Assembly (NCBI GenBank): GCA_016110215.1
Contig: JADWQD010000010.1
Location: 496,001-560,000, forward strand
DNA length: 64,000 nt
Reading direction: 5' to 3'
From: Capronia americana
Lineage: Eukaryota; Ascomycota; Eurotiomycetes; Chaetothyriales; Herpotrichiellaceae
The translations under genes and the position numbers were made by a program. Position 1 is the first letter of the stretch, and each line of letters starts with the position of its first letter. Shown here in pieces: positions 53,940 to 64,000 of this stretch. The notes under the pieces are model-generated. The model was not told where the DNA came from, made no database searches, and saw only the letters and a list, made by a program, of their open reading frames with translations.

Positions 53940-54644
53940 GCGCCTGTTGTCAGGACCCCAATGGCACGATCAACACGCAATCTGGCTTGACAACGGAACC
54001 GCGAAAGAGCTAGGCGCGCGTACGCCTCAATAGCATCAGCCAGCAAGACCGAACCAGATGCGCGAAGAGGAGGACATCTTCTGTACATAGCTACGACGTC
54101 CTTTCCAGGATGGATGCAAAGCATTTTCAGCAAATGGAATTTTATTGAAAAGCTCAACCCTCGCAATCAGCCCCGGCTGCTCTGTTTCTCCATTCTAGTT
54201 ATCTTCATCGTAAGCGGGGCAAGAGACCTGGCATGTCGTCGAGTACATGCAGTATGCCTGTCTCGGGACATTTCTGCTATGGCCAATTCAAGCTCTGATG
54301 ATGCCCACTAGATACCAAGCTAGAGGGAAGTGAAAAAAGCCCGTCCCGGTCACGGCCCGCTTCCAAAGCCGCAGCGGCCAGCAAAATGCATTAACCGTCC
54401 ACCAAATGTAATAATCAACTCCTGGCACACCACTGTTGCCCATCAAATTGGTTTTCTCTGGAACGCTCCGAGCGCCGGTAGCCGTCATGAAATGAAGCTC
54501 GAAATCAAAAGGAAAGCCATGGGTATGTTCTTGATTTCTGTGCAGCAGATGGTCTGGATGTCAGGCCGTAACAAAAAGTCTCCAGCCCTGGGAAGTCGTC
54601 GTCGTCGTCGACAATGATAGACGTGAGATCGGCTGAGCCCTAGA
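53940..54644. other. Intergenic region between convergent complex I subunit and BTB gene
   Basis: 705 bp of shared 3' flank. A (GTC)n-like GTCGTCGTCGTCGTC run lies at about 54596-54612. No gene is supported. Confidence 0.4.
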
Positions 54645-56135
54645 TCATTCCTCCATCACATCGCCATCCTCGCTGACAAACATACCATTGGTGCCGGTGG
54701 ACTCTGGATAGAGGTCAGAGCTTCCAGCACTACTTTCGTCACTGACCCGGGCTCGCTTCTTCCCACGAGGGAAGCTGCCGTGCTCAATTTTGGGGTTCGG
54801 TTCGTTATGAGCCGCAGTGGCCTCGGCGAGAGCTTGAGCCATGGTGTTTTCGTCCATGGTCCGCCGCTCGTCATGCATGTTATCGAAGATGGGCAATCTG
54901 TCGGTGGATTTCTTGGGCATGTTAGACTCATGCCACGGCAGATCCTCTTTGTCGACGTTGACGCATGTCAGCCAGGCGATGTCCATGTGTTCGTCGCGCT
55001 TGAGATGGGTCCGTTCGACCATGAGATCGTCGACGAAGCGCTTGATGTCTTCCTTCAGCACGCCCATGTTGGCCTCGAGCAGTTGGCATGCCTTCATGCT
55101 CATAGGGAAGTACTTGTGGAATTCCTGAAAGTCGGTATGGGAAAGGTAGGCCTCACCGCCTTCAGAAAGCGCGTTGTAGAAGCCGAGTCCCCCGTCGGGA
55201 GCACGACGAGTACGGTCGTCCGAGATGCTCTGGGCGAACCATTGCCGGAAGAAGCACACAGCCATCCACATGTAGATGTCGTTGCCATAGGTGGGACGAC
55301 CTGGCTTGTCGACTGCCGAGCGGCGCATGAATTCTGGATAGTGGCCGAGGATGCGAAGTTCGGTGGCTTCCTTGACAAGTGATAGCTCGTTCGCCTTGCG
55401 GTCCAGGATCTTGCGGATGTCGTCGCTGATACGACTCTTCTCTTCGTCGGGAATCGTGCCCCATTGGCCGACAAGGTGGATGGCTGCTTCGCTGTAGATC
55501 GCGGGGGAGCGAACACGGCGGCCGAGCTCAACCCACACATGAGGGTTGCCTAGGATGGAAGTCCAAAGGACGTTGTCCTGACGCATGAGAGCGAGGTCAA
55601 CGACATCACGGACATGTTCGATGGAGTTGATGGCTTCGGCACATTCGATGAGAGCGACAACGCAGGAGAGGACGGTGGCGAGAGACGTGTCATCGAAGAT
55701 GGGCTCGCGATTGTAGAAGACCCCGAACAGCCAGTCCCAGGCACGGTTGGTACTGTCGGGTATATTGCCGTTATCCAAGTCTAGCATGGGAGAGGCATTG
55801 GTGGGGGTAACGATATGACCAGACTCATTAATATCCTATACATCGACACTTGTCAGCGTTAGACCGTTTGTGTTTGCCTTTCCTCTTACCGCGCGGACGA
55901 ATTCGCCGAATGAGCCATCTAAAGCGCGCTTGAACTCGAAGTGGTAGGCAGGTAGGTTCTCGCGGCGAGCCTGCGCATTGAGGCGGGGCCCTGGCCTAGA
56001 GGTAAACTGTTGGGCAAAGTAGGTGGAGTGGGCGGAGAGGACTTGGGAGTGCAGTTTGTAATGCTGTGTCGCTGAGATGATGATGAGGACGTCACCATCT
56101 AAAAAATGTGGGAAGGCGGACTTCGGAGCCGCCAT
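54645..56135 (-). CDS. BTB/POZ domain protein
   Basis: Exons 56135-55890 and 55835-54645, intron 54 nt; 478 aa (an ATG at 56180 would add 15). The N-terminal BTB fold is seen as DGDVLIIISATQHYKLHSQVLSAHSTYFAQQF. The following helical region has VLSCVVALIECAEAINS and DVVDLALMRQDNVLW. The C-terminal part carries a likely nuclear signal (PRGKKRARVSDESS) and an acidic end. BTB domains dimerise and often bind Cullin-3; this subfamily is unstudied as far as I know. Nuclear location is inferred. Confidence 0.82.
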
Positions 56136-57524
56136 CTCGACGACAGCGCGGGGGTTGTCAGAAATACCTCGAGGATTCAAGGAGATGTAGAGGAGGAAGA
56201 CACCTTACACAGAGGGAACGGTGAGTGTTGGAGGCGGTGTAGGTCAGTAAGAATGAAGGAGCGTTATGGGCACAGCGTTTGTTGGTGAATGCCTCTGGGA
56301 ATGAATAATAAGTGCGAGTGTTGACAATGAAATTGGCTCAGGCAGCCACCACAAGTGACAACCTGAAGGGAGACAATTCACTCGCGATGATTTAAAGGAC
56401 AGGTAAACAACCAGCGATCGCGTCTCCGCAGCGATGATGACCAGGGCTGCTCCCAGCCTCAAAATGCAGTCAAGTCTGAGGGGATGATGAGGGTGAGGTG
56501 CAATTCCGTCGACGCAAGTCAGTCACTCTCACTTCAGTCTTTTGCAGCCCGTATTGGTAACGGAATCAAGAGAGATAGTGGCTGCCATTCTTTGGATTGG
56601 CGAGGCCGGGTGCCCAGATCCCAGGATGTTGGTCTTCGAGCTGAAATATGCCCCTATTTCACTTCCGAAGGGCCAGGGAAAGGCAGGTTTGATTATAGCA
56701 GACACAGCACAAGACAGGACTGTCTGACGTGTCAGTAAAGATAGGACCTCAAGGCAGCGGTTGGAGCAGTACGAGTCAAAGTTCTCCTGGATGGTCACTT
56801 TGTCCTCAGCGAAAGAGCAGCGTGGAAGTTCAATGAAGATCCGGAAGTGCCGGCAATGTATGCGGTCCATGATGAGGTAGCGATATCCAGATCACGAGCA
56901 GAAATCAACGGTGAAGCCATCCGGGGTCGGCGATAATCAGAAGAGCACAAGACATGGAAGGTTCCGGTAGAGACTCATGGTAGACCAGTACCAGAGTGTA
57001 AGTTGTCGTTGCATTAGTTGTGGCTTCATGAAACTGAACAAAAAAGCGACCGAGCCACATCCCCATCTCAAAACACCAACCAATGCTAAATACATCCAAA
57101 TCCTGATCGCGAAACCGGGCTTGCCGTGTGGTTATCATTCTTCGACGGACTGATTTCATAATAAATTGTGCCTCCAGGATCAAAGTGCTTCCCAGTGGAA
57201 ATGATTGGACAACCCCAACTCCGGTAAGGTATGCGTCAATGCATGCTGCGAAGTCAGCGTGGACCGCGCCAGTGTGATATCCTCTTTTTAACTCGTAAGT
57301 CCTGGTCTCGTGATGCTGTTGTCACAAACCGGTGTCATCCACGGCATGAGTTGTCGTGTATTCCCGGTAGTAAGGTGTTGCATTGCGGTTCAAATGATGC
57401 TGCGCGGTTGTAAGATATGGCCGAACCAGGCATGAACATGGGTGTATATTGGTCACTGTAGGGTTCCGGGCTGGCCAGCAACATCCGGAGATATGTAGCA
57501 TGGCGCTCGAGGGCACGACGGCAT
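56136..57524. other. Intergenic region between BTB gene and RfeG-like gene
   Basis: About 1.39 kb. Several ORFs of 60-113 codons on both strands; none has a motif or coding-like composition I trust. Confidence 0.35.
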
Positions 57525-58947
57525 TCATCTCCTGGGACGTGATTCAGAGTAGCCGGAGGGATATACACCACTCATTATATCTCTTGACCTTGGGTCATAA
57601 GGAGCTGGTATTGACTGAGACACCGGCGGTGCCGTCCTGGAGGAATATCCGGGTTGACCGTAGCCTCCGGGTTGTGAGACCCGGCTGATAGCTGAGGGAG
57701 GCGTGGTATTGCCACCATTGAAAGTCCTGGGCTCTCTCTCTGCTCCATAATATTGGGATTGACCTGGAGGGTATCCTGGTTGTTGGGAAGAAATGGCATA
57801 TTGGGCAGGGTAACCGGGCTCCGGGGCATAGCCAGTACTGACGGGAATACGACCACTGGCCACGGGACGGGGAGGCTCCATGTCACGGTCACGAGGGTCA
57901 CGGGGATCGCGTGGGTCACGATGCCGTACAGGTGGAGGTTGCCGGTAATCATCGTCATCAAGGTCCATATCTCCCGGGTAGCGACGTGCTATTTGTGTTT
58001 CTTGTTGTGCCAGCTGCTCGTACGAACCTGGGCAGTTCTTAGACCCAACCGTGGGAGAATCGGATGGAGGCATACCTCGCGGTTCGCCGTGTCGACGTCT
58101 TCTCTCTTTCTCACGCAGCCATCGGTCTGACTCTTCGCGCAGCGTTTGTTCCATTGCCTGTACCAAACGTGATTAGTATCCGTACACCAGAAGACGGCCA
58201 CAGTGTCGCTCCTACCGTTGTGAATGGACGATAAGCCCTAACCCAGAATCCGGGACGTCCCTGAAGGCTACCGTCAGCGCATTACACCTTCTTGTGGCAA
58301 ACAGAGCAGCATACTCGAGAATCTTGACCGGGTCGACATGTTGCATCCTGACCAAGAAACTTGCAGATCTCGTGTTGAAGAACTTCTCGTTCGATCCCAT
58401 CTCCCGGACACCAGTATTCTCCAAGCGTTGTCCTGGGTTCATCACGAATGCGATCATCTCTCATAGGTATATCCACGGCTGTGCGGCTTCTTGAGGCTGG
58501 AGGGTCCACGGATGTCCGACTCCTGGGGGGAGGATCAACGTAGTCACGGTCGTCGCCACGAGGATAGGGAGCCCTCGCAGGCACTTGGCGGTACAGCTGT
58601 CCGGTTGTTGGGTCTTGAACGTACTTTTCAGCAGGTTCAGCGCTACGACTGTCAACCACACGATCAGGCCGGGGAGGATCAATGCGGCTGGCAGTATTGG
58701 CTCTTGCAGTGTCTCTCCCGATATCAATCCTGGGGTCCATTCTGGGATCAAGACGAGGGTCCACACGGCGGTCAATTGCAATGTCCATGGCATCTGTCAT
58801 CTGGGTATCTCGACTTCGATCAAGCGGGCGATCGTCTGGTCTTCTCTCCCTGATAGTGTCAACCCGCTCTCGGGGATCGCGTTCTGCTCTTCGGCGGGCG
58901 TCAGTGGTGCTGCGGTAGTCGCGGTCATCAGCGTAGCGGGAAGACAT
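57525..58947 (-). CDS. rfeG: RfeG-like putative transcription factor
   Basis: Exons 58947-58315, 58260-58216 and 57841-frame continuing from 58157 to 57525 (introns 54 and 58 nt, the middle exon only 45 nt); 436 aa. The conserved core spans the junctions: EYWCPGDGIEREVLQHEIC, FLGQDATCRPG, GRPGFWVRAYRPFTTAME. This is the block shared by fungal proteins annotated RfeG. Flanks are disordered: Arg/Asp-rich DPRLDPRMDPRID repeats before it, and DPRDPRDPRDRD plus Pro/Gly/Tyr-rich sequence after it. Its molecular role is uncertain; the transcription-factor name comes from Aspergillus annotation. Confidence 0.75.
57887..57922. repeat. GGGTCACGN 9-bp microsatellite in RfeG-like gene
   Basis: Four imperfect 9-bp units on the plus strand (ACGGTCACG, AGGGTCACG, GGGATCGCG, TGGGTCACG) encode DPR tripeptide repeats on the minus strand. 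Confidence 0.6.
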
Positions 58948-61036
58948 CGTGACGGCGTGCGAGATATATGAACGGTGATGCGCAACGGTGAGATTCCTTG
59001 TCCGTTGGGCAGCAAGAGGGCGGATCAGACAAATGGGAAGGAAAGTGTCAGAAGCGCTGTAGGAGGGTAAGCGAAGGGATTGCGTTGGTCAGTCCTGTGG
59101 GCCAAGCCAAGTCCTGGGTAAAACAGATCCACCGGATAGATTTATCAAAAGGTCCAGATAACGGCGATCGCCAATGGATGGGGAGATGGATCGGCCTGGT
59201 AAAGGAGCGGACGGTATGATGTTCAGACGAAAAGGTAACGGTGGAAGGATGGTGTTGGTGGACGAGGTTTGGGAAGATGAGAAGAGAGAAGGGAGGGGGG
59301 GGCCGAGTGCGCAGGCAGAAAGACGCTTTTTGCGTTGGCTTGGGCAGAATCTGCACGGGCCCAGGCAAGCGACCACAGCCGCCAATCGTTGACCACGAGA
59401 CACACAGCAGCCGCCCAACCCAACCCAGCAGTATGCCCCGTTGGCTAGATAGGAAGCAGCCTTCCTCGTCCGTTAGGCCTGGCTTTCGAGCGCCCCTTCG
59501 GCCTGGGCTGTCCTTGCATGTCCCGCAGCATCGACGTTTCTGCCGCCTATGGTGAAAATACTAAAGGGGCGCATGGGGAAAGTGCGCAGAATCGATCTTC
59601 GAGCCCACAGGACCCTTGGAACGTGAAACAGTCAAGTGGGATGATCAGGCAGTAGTACCACCGGCGATCACGGCACCAGCCTAGCAGAGAAGAGAAGGTG
59701 ACATTCCAGGCATCGAATAGAAACGGCTTTGCTGTGTTATTGAACTGCGAGGCGACAAGGAAGAGCTGATATGACAGCTGATGTTCGGGTCTATTACAGC
59801 GCTTGCATGTATCTCGACCATGACGACTAACAAGCGCTCAGTGCGTAGGTGCAGATACTGGTACGAGTACCTCGAGCGTCAGTCCTTCAATGCCAACGCC
59901 GTAGTATATCCACAACCACGGTAAATCCGACCTCGCTAGCTATCTACCGCTCATCCAGTGCTTGAGATCTCCTCGGGCCCAACGGCAAATCGAACCTACG
60001 CTCGACTATCGCATCGAGAGGTCGCGAACGTTCATTGCAATTGCCGCGGTGACCGTTGGACTAGGGCGATAAACACGGTGCCAGGCACAGATAGAGGTCG
60101 ATGGCTGAAACTCGGTACAGTAAGAACTGGCGGCCGTCGTGGAGAAGCGAGAACGCGTGGGAGGGTTGCAGATGCTTGAGCTTACCGGTGTGTGAGGCCT
60201 CTGCGTCTTGTGGTAGGGATGCGGGATGACTCGAGCAAGATGAGTCTAGTGGCGCCGGTGAGCTCAAACCACCCCCAACCAGCCAGTTGGTGGCCAACCG
60301 CTTCAACCAATGGCCACGGGTTGGGCAGCAACAGAGAAACGCGTCCAGCGAAGACGCAGGTCGAAACGTCGCCTGAATGCAGCACCTCGCAGCCAAGAAG
60401 TGCGTCATGCCGCCGCAATTGGTCGTTCCGGGGGCTTCTATCACAGGTTGGGCACTAACCTCATCTTCGCCCTTGCATGTGACTTGTCATTTCTCCGAGC
60501 CGCACGAGCTGACTCGCACCGGCCAGTGGACGAGTTACACTGTACGTTGTTGCTCACCGTCTGTTTGAGATCTCATCATATATCCACAATAACGGCTGTG
60601 GCACTGCTTCTCACAGCTCCTGCCTCGGGCAGAGAGGAATGGCCTCGGAATCCTTTTCAACAGCGCTTCGTTTGATAGCTGGGATTATGCATTCGACCTG
60701 ATAGGGTCGGCTCCCAAACCCGACCTCTCAGCCAGTCCGTTCAAATTCATGCTTTCCAGGAGTGCTAGCACAGAGGAACAGGTCACGGATGGTGCGGCCG
60801 ACTCGGTGCTCTGGCATTCCAACACTCTCTAAACCAAGACAAGCCAACTTCCGAAGCAGTAACACGTAGGGGTCATTTTAGTGTCGCGGTTGGGCTGAGC
60901 ACATCGTTACTACCTGCGTAACTGGGGCAAAGATGGACAGTCCACCGCCGCTACCGACAACGGGGTGAAACCCAAGGGCACTACAGACACCGGCAACGAC
61001 GCTCGCCTGCTGTGACTGGCACATTCGCGACCGCGA
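58948..61036. other. Longest gene-poor stretch (about 2.1 kb)
   Basis: Between the RfeG-like promoter and the GST-like 3' end. On the minus strand, 59260-59310 is strongly C/T-rich, consistent with a long RfeG-like 5' leader. I find no tRNA, transposon or conserved ORF; ORFs at 60061-60444 and 60310-60675 overlap antisense and lack features. Confidence 0.4.
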
Positions 61037-62155
61037 TCACAACTTAGACTGTATTCCGCCCGTGGCTTCCCGTGCTCTGACGCGAAATCCTACGCGCGGA
61101 TAGTGCAGGTGGATCTCCTTTTCCTTCGCCTTGGTGCTCAAGACAATTTCGTCCTCGGTCAGTCCAATGAGGCGGCCTTGATCACGGTGATGGATGCCCG
61201 AATCGATGGGGAAGACTTCGACTTCCGTGCCTTGTTGCAATCCTAGAGGATCGGCCGGGTCAAAACCCGGGTCTTTGTCGACAAAAGATGCACTGAGGAC
61301 CCGCTGAGCTGCAGCGTCCCCCTTAAGAGTTGCCGGTTTCGGCGCTTTGGCTTTGGCAGCCTTGAGAGCATCGTTGAATCTCGCTATCCACGCGAAGACC
61401 TTGGGATATTTCTTGTCAGAGATCAACTCCCGGGGCAAAGCTCCCTTCAAGCCATTGAGCCAATCAAATGTCCAGATAGCTTTGGGGCACTTGCATTAGT
61501 GGATTGATAGCGACGCAGTGTACTTCCTGCTTACCTTCGATATCGGCCAGGGTCGGATGATCCCCTTTCAGCACCCAGTCCCGGCCATCTGCCAACAAGG
61601 TCGTCTCAAGGACATTGAAAGCACTCCGGATCGCCGCCAAAGCTTCCGGCCTGTTTGCCTCGATCTGCTCTTTACTCCAAGAGCGGCCGGAATAGTCCTC
61701 TCGATCTTTTGTGAAATGAGGATCATTCAGAAGCGGCATACTTGTGGGGATCAGTTGGGATGCCCTCGCGAACAACCCTGCTTCCATATTCCATATCTCG
61801 AAGAGTTTCTCCACGGCTTTCTCCTCGGCGCTTGAAGCACTCAAAGCACTGTTGGGGAAAAGCTCTTCTAATTTGCGGAGGATGATGCGACTGTCACAGT
61901 AAATATCGCGCCCGATAGCCATCAACGGAATCCTCCTATATTTGATTCCCAACGCAGCGACATCGGGTCGGGGCAAAACCGGGGGTTGTTTCTGTATTAT
62001 TCATTACCAATGAGGTGAGACCGTGAACCCAAGGTAGATGACCTTACACATTCAGCGTAATCGATGCCTCGCAGACTCAGATACCACAGCACGCGCTTTG
62101 CAACAGGCGAAAAGGAATAATGGTAAAGGACAATACCATTGTTTGGTCCCTCCAT
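61037..62155 (-). CDS. Glutathione S-transferase-like protein with extra C-terminal domain
   Basis: Exons 62155-62048, 61991-61535 and 61479-61037 (introns 56 and 55 nt); 335 aa. N-terminal thioredoxin-fold GST domain: IVLYHYSFSPVAKRVLWYLS (the Ser/Pro region that binds glutathione), PPVLPRPDV, then MAIGRDIYCDSRIILRKLEE. A helical C-domain includes HPTLADIEAIWTFDWL across the last junction. The final about 110 residues (FVDKDPGFDPADPLGLQQGT, HYPRVGFRVRA) form a beta-rich extra domain, as in fungal GST-like proteins of the DUF7962 type. Enzyme activity is unproven. Start 62155 chosen as MEGPNNGIVLYHY; an upstream ATG at 62230 is less likely. Confidence 0.83.
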
Positions 62156-62829
62156 CCTGTCTTGGAGTCGTCGAGGGCGAAGAACGTAGACTTCTCGTAA
62201 CCAGGCCGGATGATCAGCTGCTCTAATCAATAGAAACGATCGGTTTAACGAGTCGGAATGGCTTGGTTGTGAAGATTTCGGGGCGCCAAATCTCTAATGT
62301 CTTGGGTCAGAGGTGTGTTAAGTTCGAGATTGAAGTTGACGGGTCGTTGGCGAAAGCGAACCTCGGCTTCTCACCAAATGCGGGGGATGCTCCGAGCTAG
62401 AGCAAGTTCAAGCTAGGAAGTAAACACAGCGCAGCGCGCCAGTGTTACTGTTAGCAGCTTCATTTGACGGTCTTGTGAGGTGAGAACGCTCCCTGATTTC
62501 GGGCTTCCAACACTCGAGGTACGGAGCAGGACTATGGCACCGTGCCCGCGATGGACCCGAACGCAACAATTTTCCGGTGCGACGAGGGCATCCGTGACAT
62601 CATCTTTGACGCTGCATGACGAAAAGGACCGTTCAACACACTGAGGACACTGGATCGACGCTGGGGCAATGAATAATTAATATGTCTTCCCACTTCGACT
62701 GTGGTCTTTCTCTCTTTCAGGTCCATTGACAGTGCACGCACGTTCAGAGCACCATACCAACAGTCAGAGAATATCAATACAGACGTCAAACAACCTCCGA
62801 AGAATCGGACTCTATTCTAGTACATCAAG
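62156..62829. promoter_or_regulatory. Divergent intergenic region, GST-like / small disordered protein
   Basis: 674 bp with both promoters; no recognisable element. Confidence 0.35.
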
Positions 62830-63358
62830 ATGGCTGAATCCGGACGAAACAGCGGCGGCGACCTCTTCGACATGGCGCAGAAGGGGACGAAGGTGCCAGA
62901 GGACTCGGCACAGCCCAGAACCATCCCCTCGGTGGCACGGTCTGATCAGGTAGCTTCGGATTACGATCCAAACGCCCTCGGGGGCCAATCTCTGGCAGAC
63001 GCCGCAGACAATACGGGTGACATTCCGAGGGTGCGTACATAACCTTTTTGAGCCTCATTTAAGAGCATCAGCTAACGCTATCCAGACCACCAAGGACACA
63101 TCTGCACAGGATATCCTGACAGGAACTGGAGACAGTCTACCCTCGACGGTAGACTCCAAGAGGTTGCATACCGTCCCCGGGGGAGTCACTCACGACCCAT
63201 TCGCGAAGGGCTCCACCCGCATGACCGCACACAAGGTCCAGCCCAACCTCTTTGAAGAAGGAGCATCGGATGGACCGCGAACAGACCGGGCTCCTGGGCA
63301 GGAAGACCTCAGCGACGAAGGCGCGATGGATCGAATTGAACGCAAAGAGAACGTCTAA
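62830..63358 (+). CDS. Small disordered hydrophilic protein, unknown function
   Basis: Exons 62830-63030 and 63086-63358, intron 55 nt; 157 aa. No domain recognised. The sequence is polar and low in hydrophobics throughout (NSGGDLFDMAQKGTKVPED, TTKDTSAQDILTGTGD, HDPFAKGSTRMTAHK), ending in an acidic and basic mix (MDRIERKENV). It looks like the small LEA/stress-type disordered proteins common in moulds, but that is composition only. The splice junction (GDIPR|TTKDT) keeps frame. Confidence 0.7.
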
Positions 63359-63457
63359 TACGCTACCTTCTCAGCAAGGCCGAAGGACAAAACGGGGTAC
63401 AATGTACGAGTAACTAGGTAGACTCACGCCAAAAAGCTGGTCCTCCATCGTCCCGTT

Positions 63458-64000
63458 TTAATGAGCTGCTCGATAGCCTGCCCACTCCCGGCTTGTCCTC
63501 TGCTTCCTGAGTTCCCAGCGGCCCTTCTTGAGCCTTTTGGTCTCCTCTCTTCCTCTTCTTGCACAACACCAACTTTCATGAACTTTTGACGGTGGGCAAC
63601 GACTATTGTCGGTCTCAACCCAGTTCTCGGCCAGCTGCAATATGAGATCATCAAACGAGTGCTTGTTGAATTGCAGGTCCTCGAAGCCGCGGCTGTCCTT
63701 GTCTACAAAGGCATTGTGTACTTTGATCGATGCGTAATCCCATTGTTGCAACGTCTTATCCTTCAAAGAGAGCCATATGCAAAGAAGTCCAAAGGAATCC
63801 ATGTCCAATTTCTTGGCGTCCACGAGTGTAAAGTACTGATGGCTTCTCCACTAGGGAGCTTCCCAAGGCTCAGACCTTTGCAGTCTCACGAGATCCTCTT
63901 CTGTGGCAGCAAAGCGCGAGAAGCCAAAATCTGTCAAGCTGACGGACGTGGCAGATTGTTCGAGATCCTGGGACACGAGAATATTACCAGGCTTTGTATC
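63458..64000 (-). pseudogene. Protein-kinase-like gene remnant, partial at right edge
   Basis: Enters from the right edge. Kinase motifs on the minus strand: the catalytic-loop end DTKPGNILV, the DFG motif in LTDFGFSRF, and the activation-segment end SEPWEAP. The APE motif is broken: its Glu codon is TAG (about 63856). Homology resumes in the same frame (YFTLVDAKKLDMDSFGLLC) and decays further on, with the later C-lobe split between frames. This kinase type often accompanies fungal NLR and cell-death genes. A one-base sequencing error at the TAG is possible, but the second lesion favours a pseudogene. Confidence 0.7.

Noticed and set aside
60061..60675. Overlapping antisense ORFs of 121-127 codons
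   Set aside because: Mutual overlap, no motif, low-complexity Cys/Ser composition; treated as non-coding.
1..64000. Transposons, CRISPR arrays or prophage
   Set aside because: No transposase, reverse transcriptase, long terminal repeats or spaced repeats were seen; the organism is eukaryotic.

Overview
This window is nuclear DNA from a filamentous ascomycete (Pezizomycotina). Genes are split by short 46-110 nt GT-AG introns and intergenic gaps are mostly 0.3-2 kb. The gene set is typical of moulds: a Clr5-domain pair, a HET-domain protein, an NLR with C2H2-like, NACHT and ankyrin parts, DUF3405, a Mnn9/Anp1-type glycosyltransferase, and the complex I 9.5 kDa subunit, which fermentative yeasts lack. 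I cannot fix the class; Eurotiomycetes or Dothideomycetes fit. One 100-N assembly gap lies at 41746-41845.

Layout. 0-5 kb: 3'-truncated FAD amine oxidoreductase, MED19, HAD hydrolase, SnoaL-like protein. 5.9-10.4 kb: tandem Clr5-domain paralogues, the first frame-broken. 11.5 kb: intron-containing tRNA-Glu. 12-15 kb: MCM6 with twin MluI cell-cycle boxes. 16-20 kb: GT62 glycosyltransferase facing a DUF3405 protein. 20.8-24.8 kb: class II myosin heavy chain with an unusually short tail. 25.5-29.9 kb: Red1/ZFC3H1-type zinc-finger protein. 30.5-35.2 kb: a small unknown gene, a MurQ-GlcNAc-kinase fusion and a divergent UNC93-like transporter, which together suggest bacterial cell-wall amino-sugar salvage. 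36-39 kb: PET191/COA5 and WBP1/OST48.

40.2-53 kb looks like an allorecognition or innate-immunity island. It holds an NLR-like NACHT-ankyrin gene and, divergently from it, a subtilisin-like (S8) protease with a DUF7580-like N-terminal half. Downstream of the protease on the same strand lies a 281-residue protein that I interpret as gasdermin-like. A decayed HET-domain fragment and a larger, frameshifted HET-domain gene follow. The protease/gasdermin-like pair has the organisation of the known fungal HET-Q2/HET-Q1 cell-death pair. The neighbouring NLR makes a three-part sensor, protease and pore-former hypothesis reasonable.

53.4-64 kb returns to housekeeping: complex I 9.5 kDa subunit, BTB/POZ protein, RfeG-like protein, GST-like protein and a small disordered protein. 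A protein-kinase remnant with an in-frame stop sits at the right edge.

Exon junctions were placed by eye from GT-AG sites, frame continuity and remembered family motifs. No search was run.
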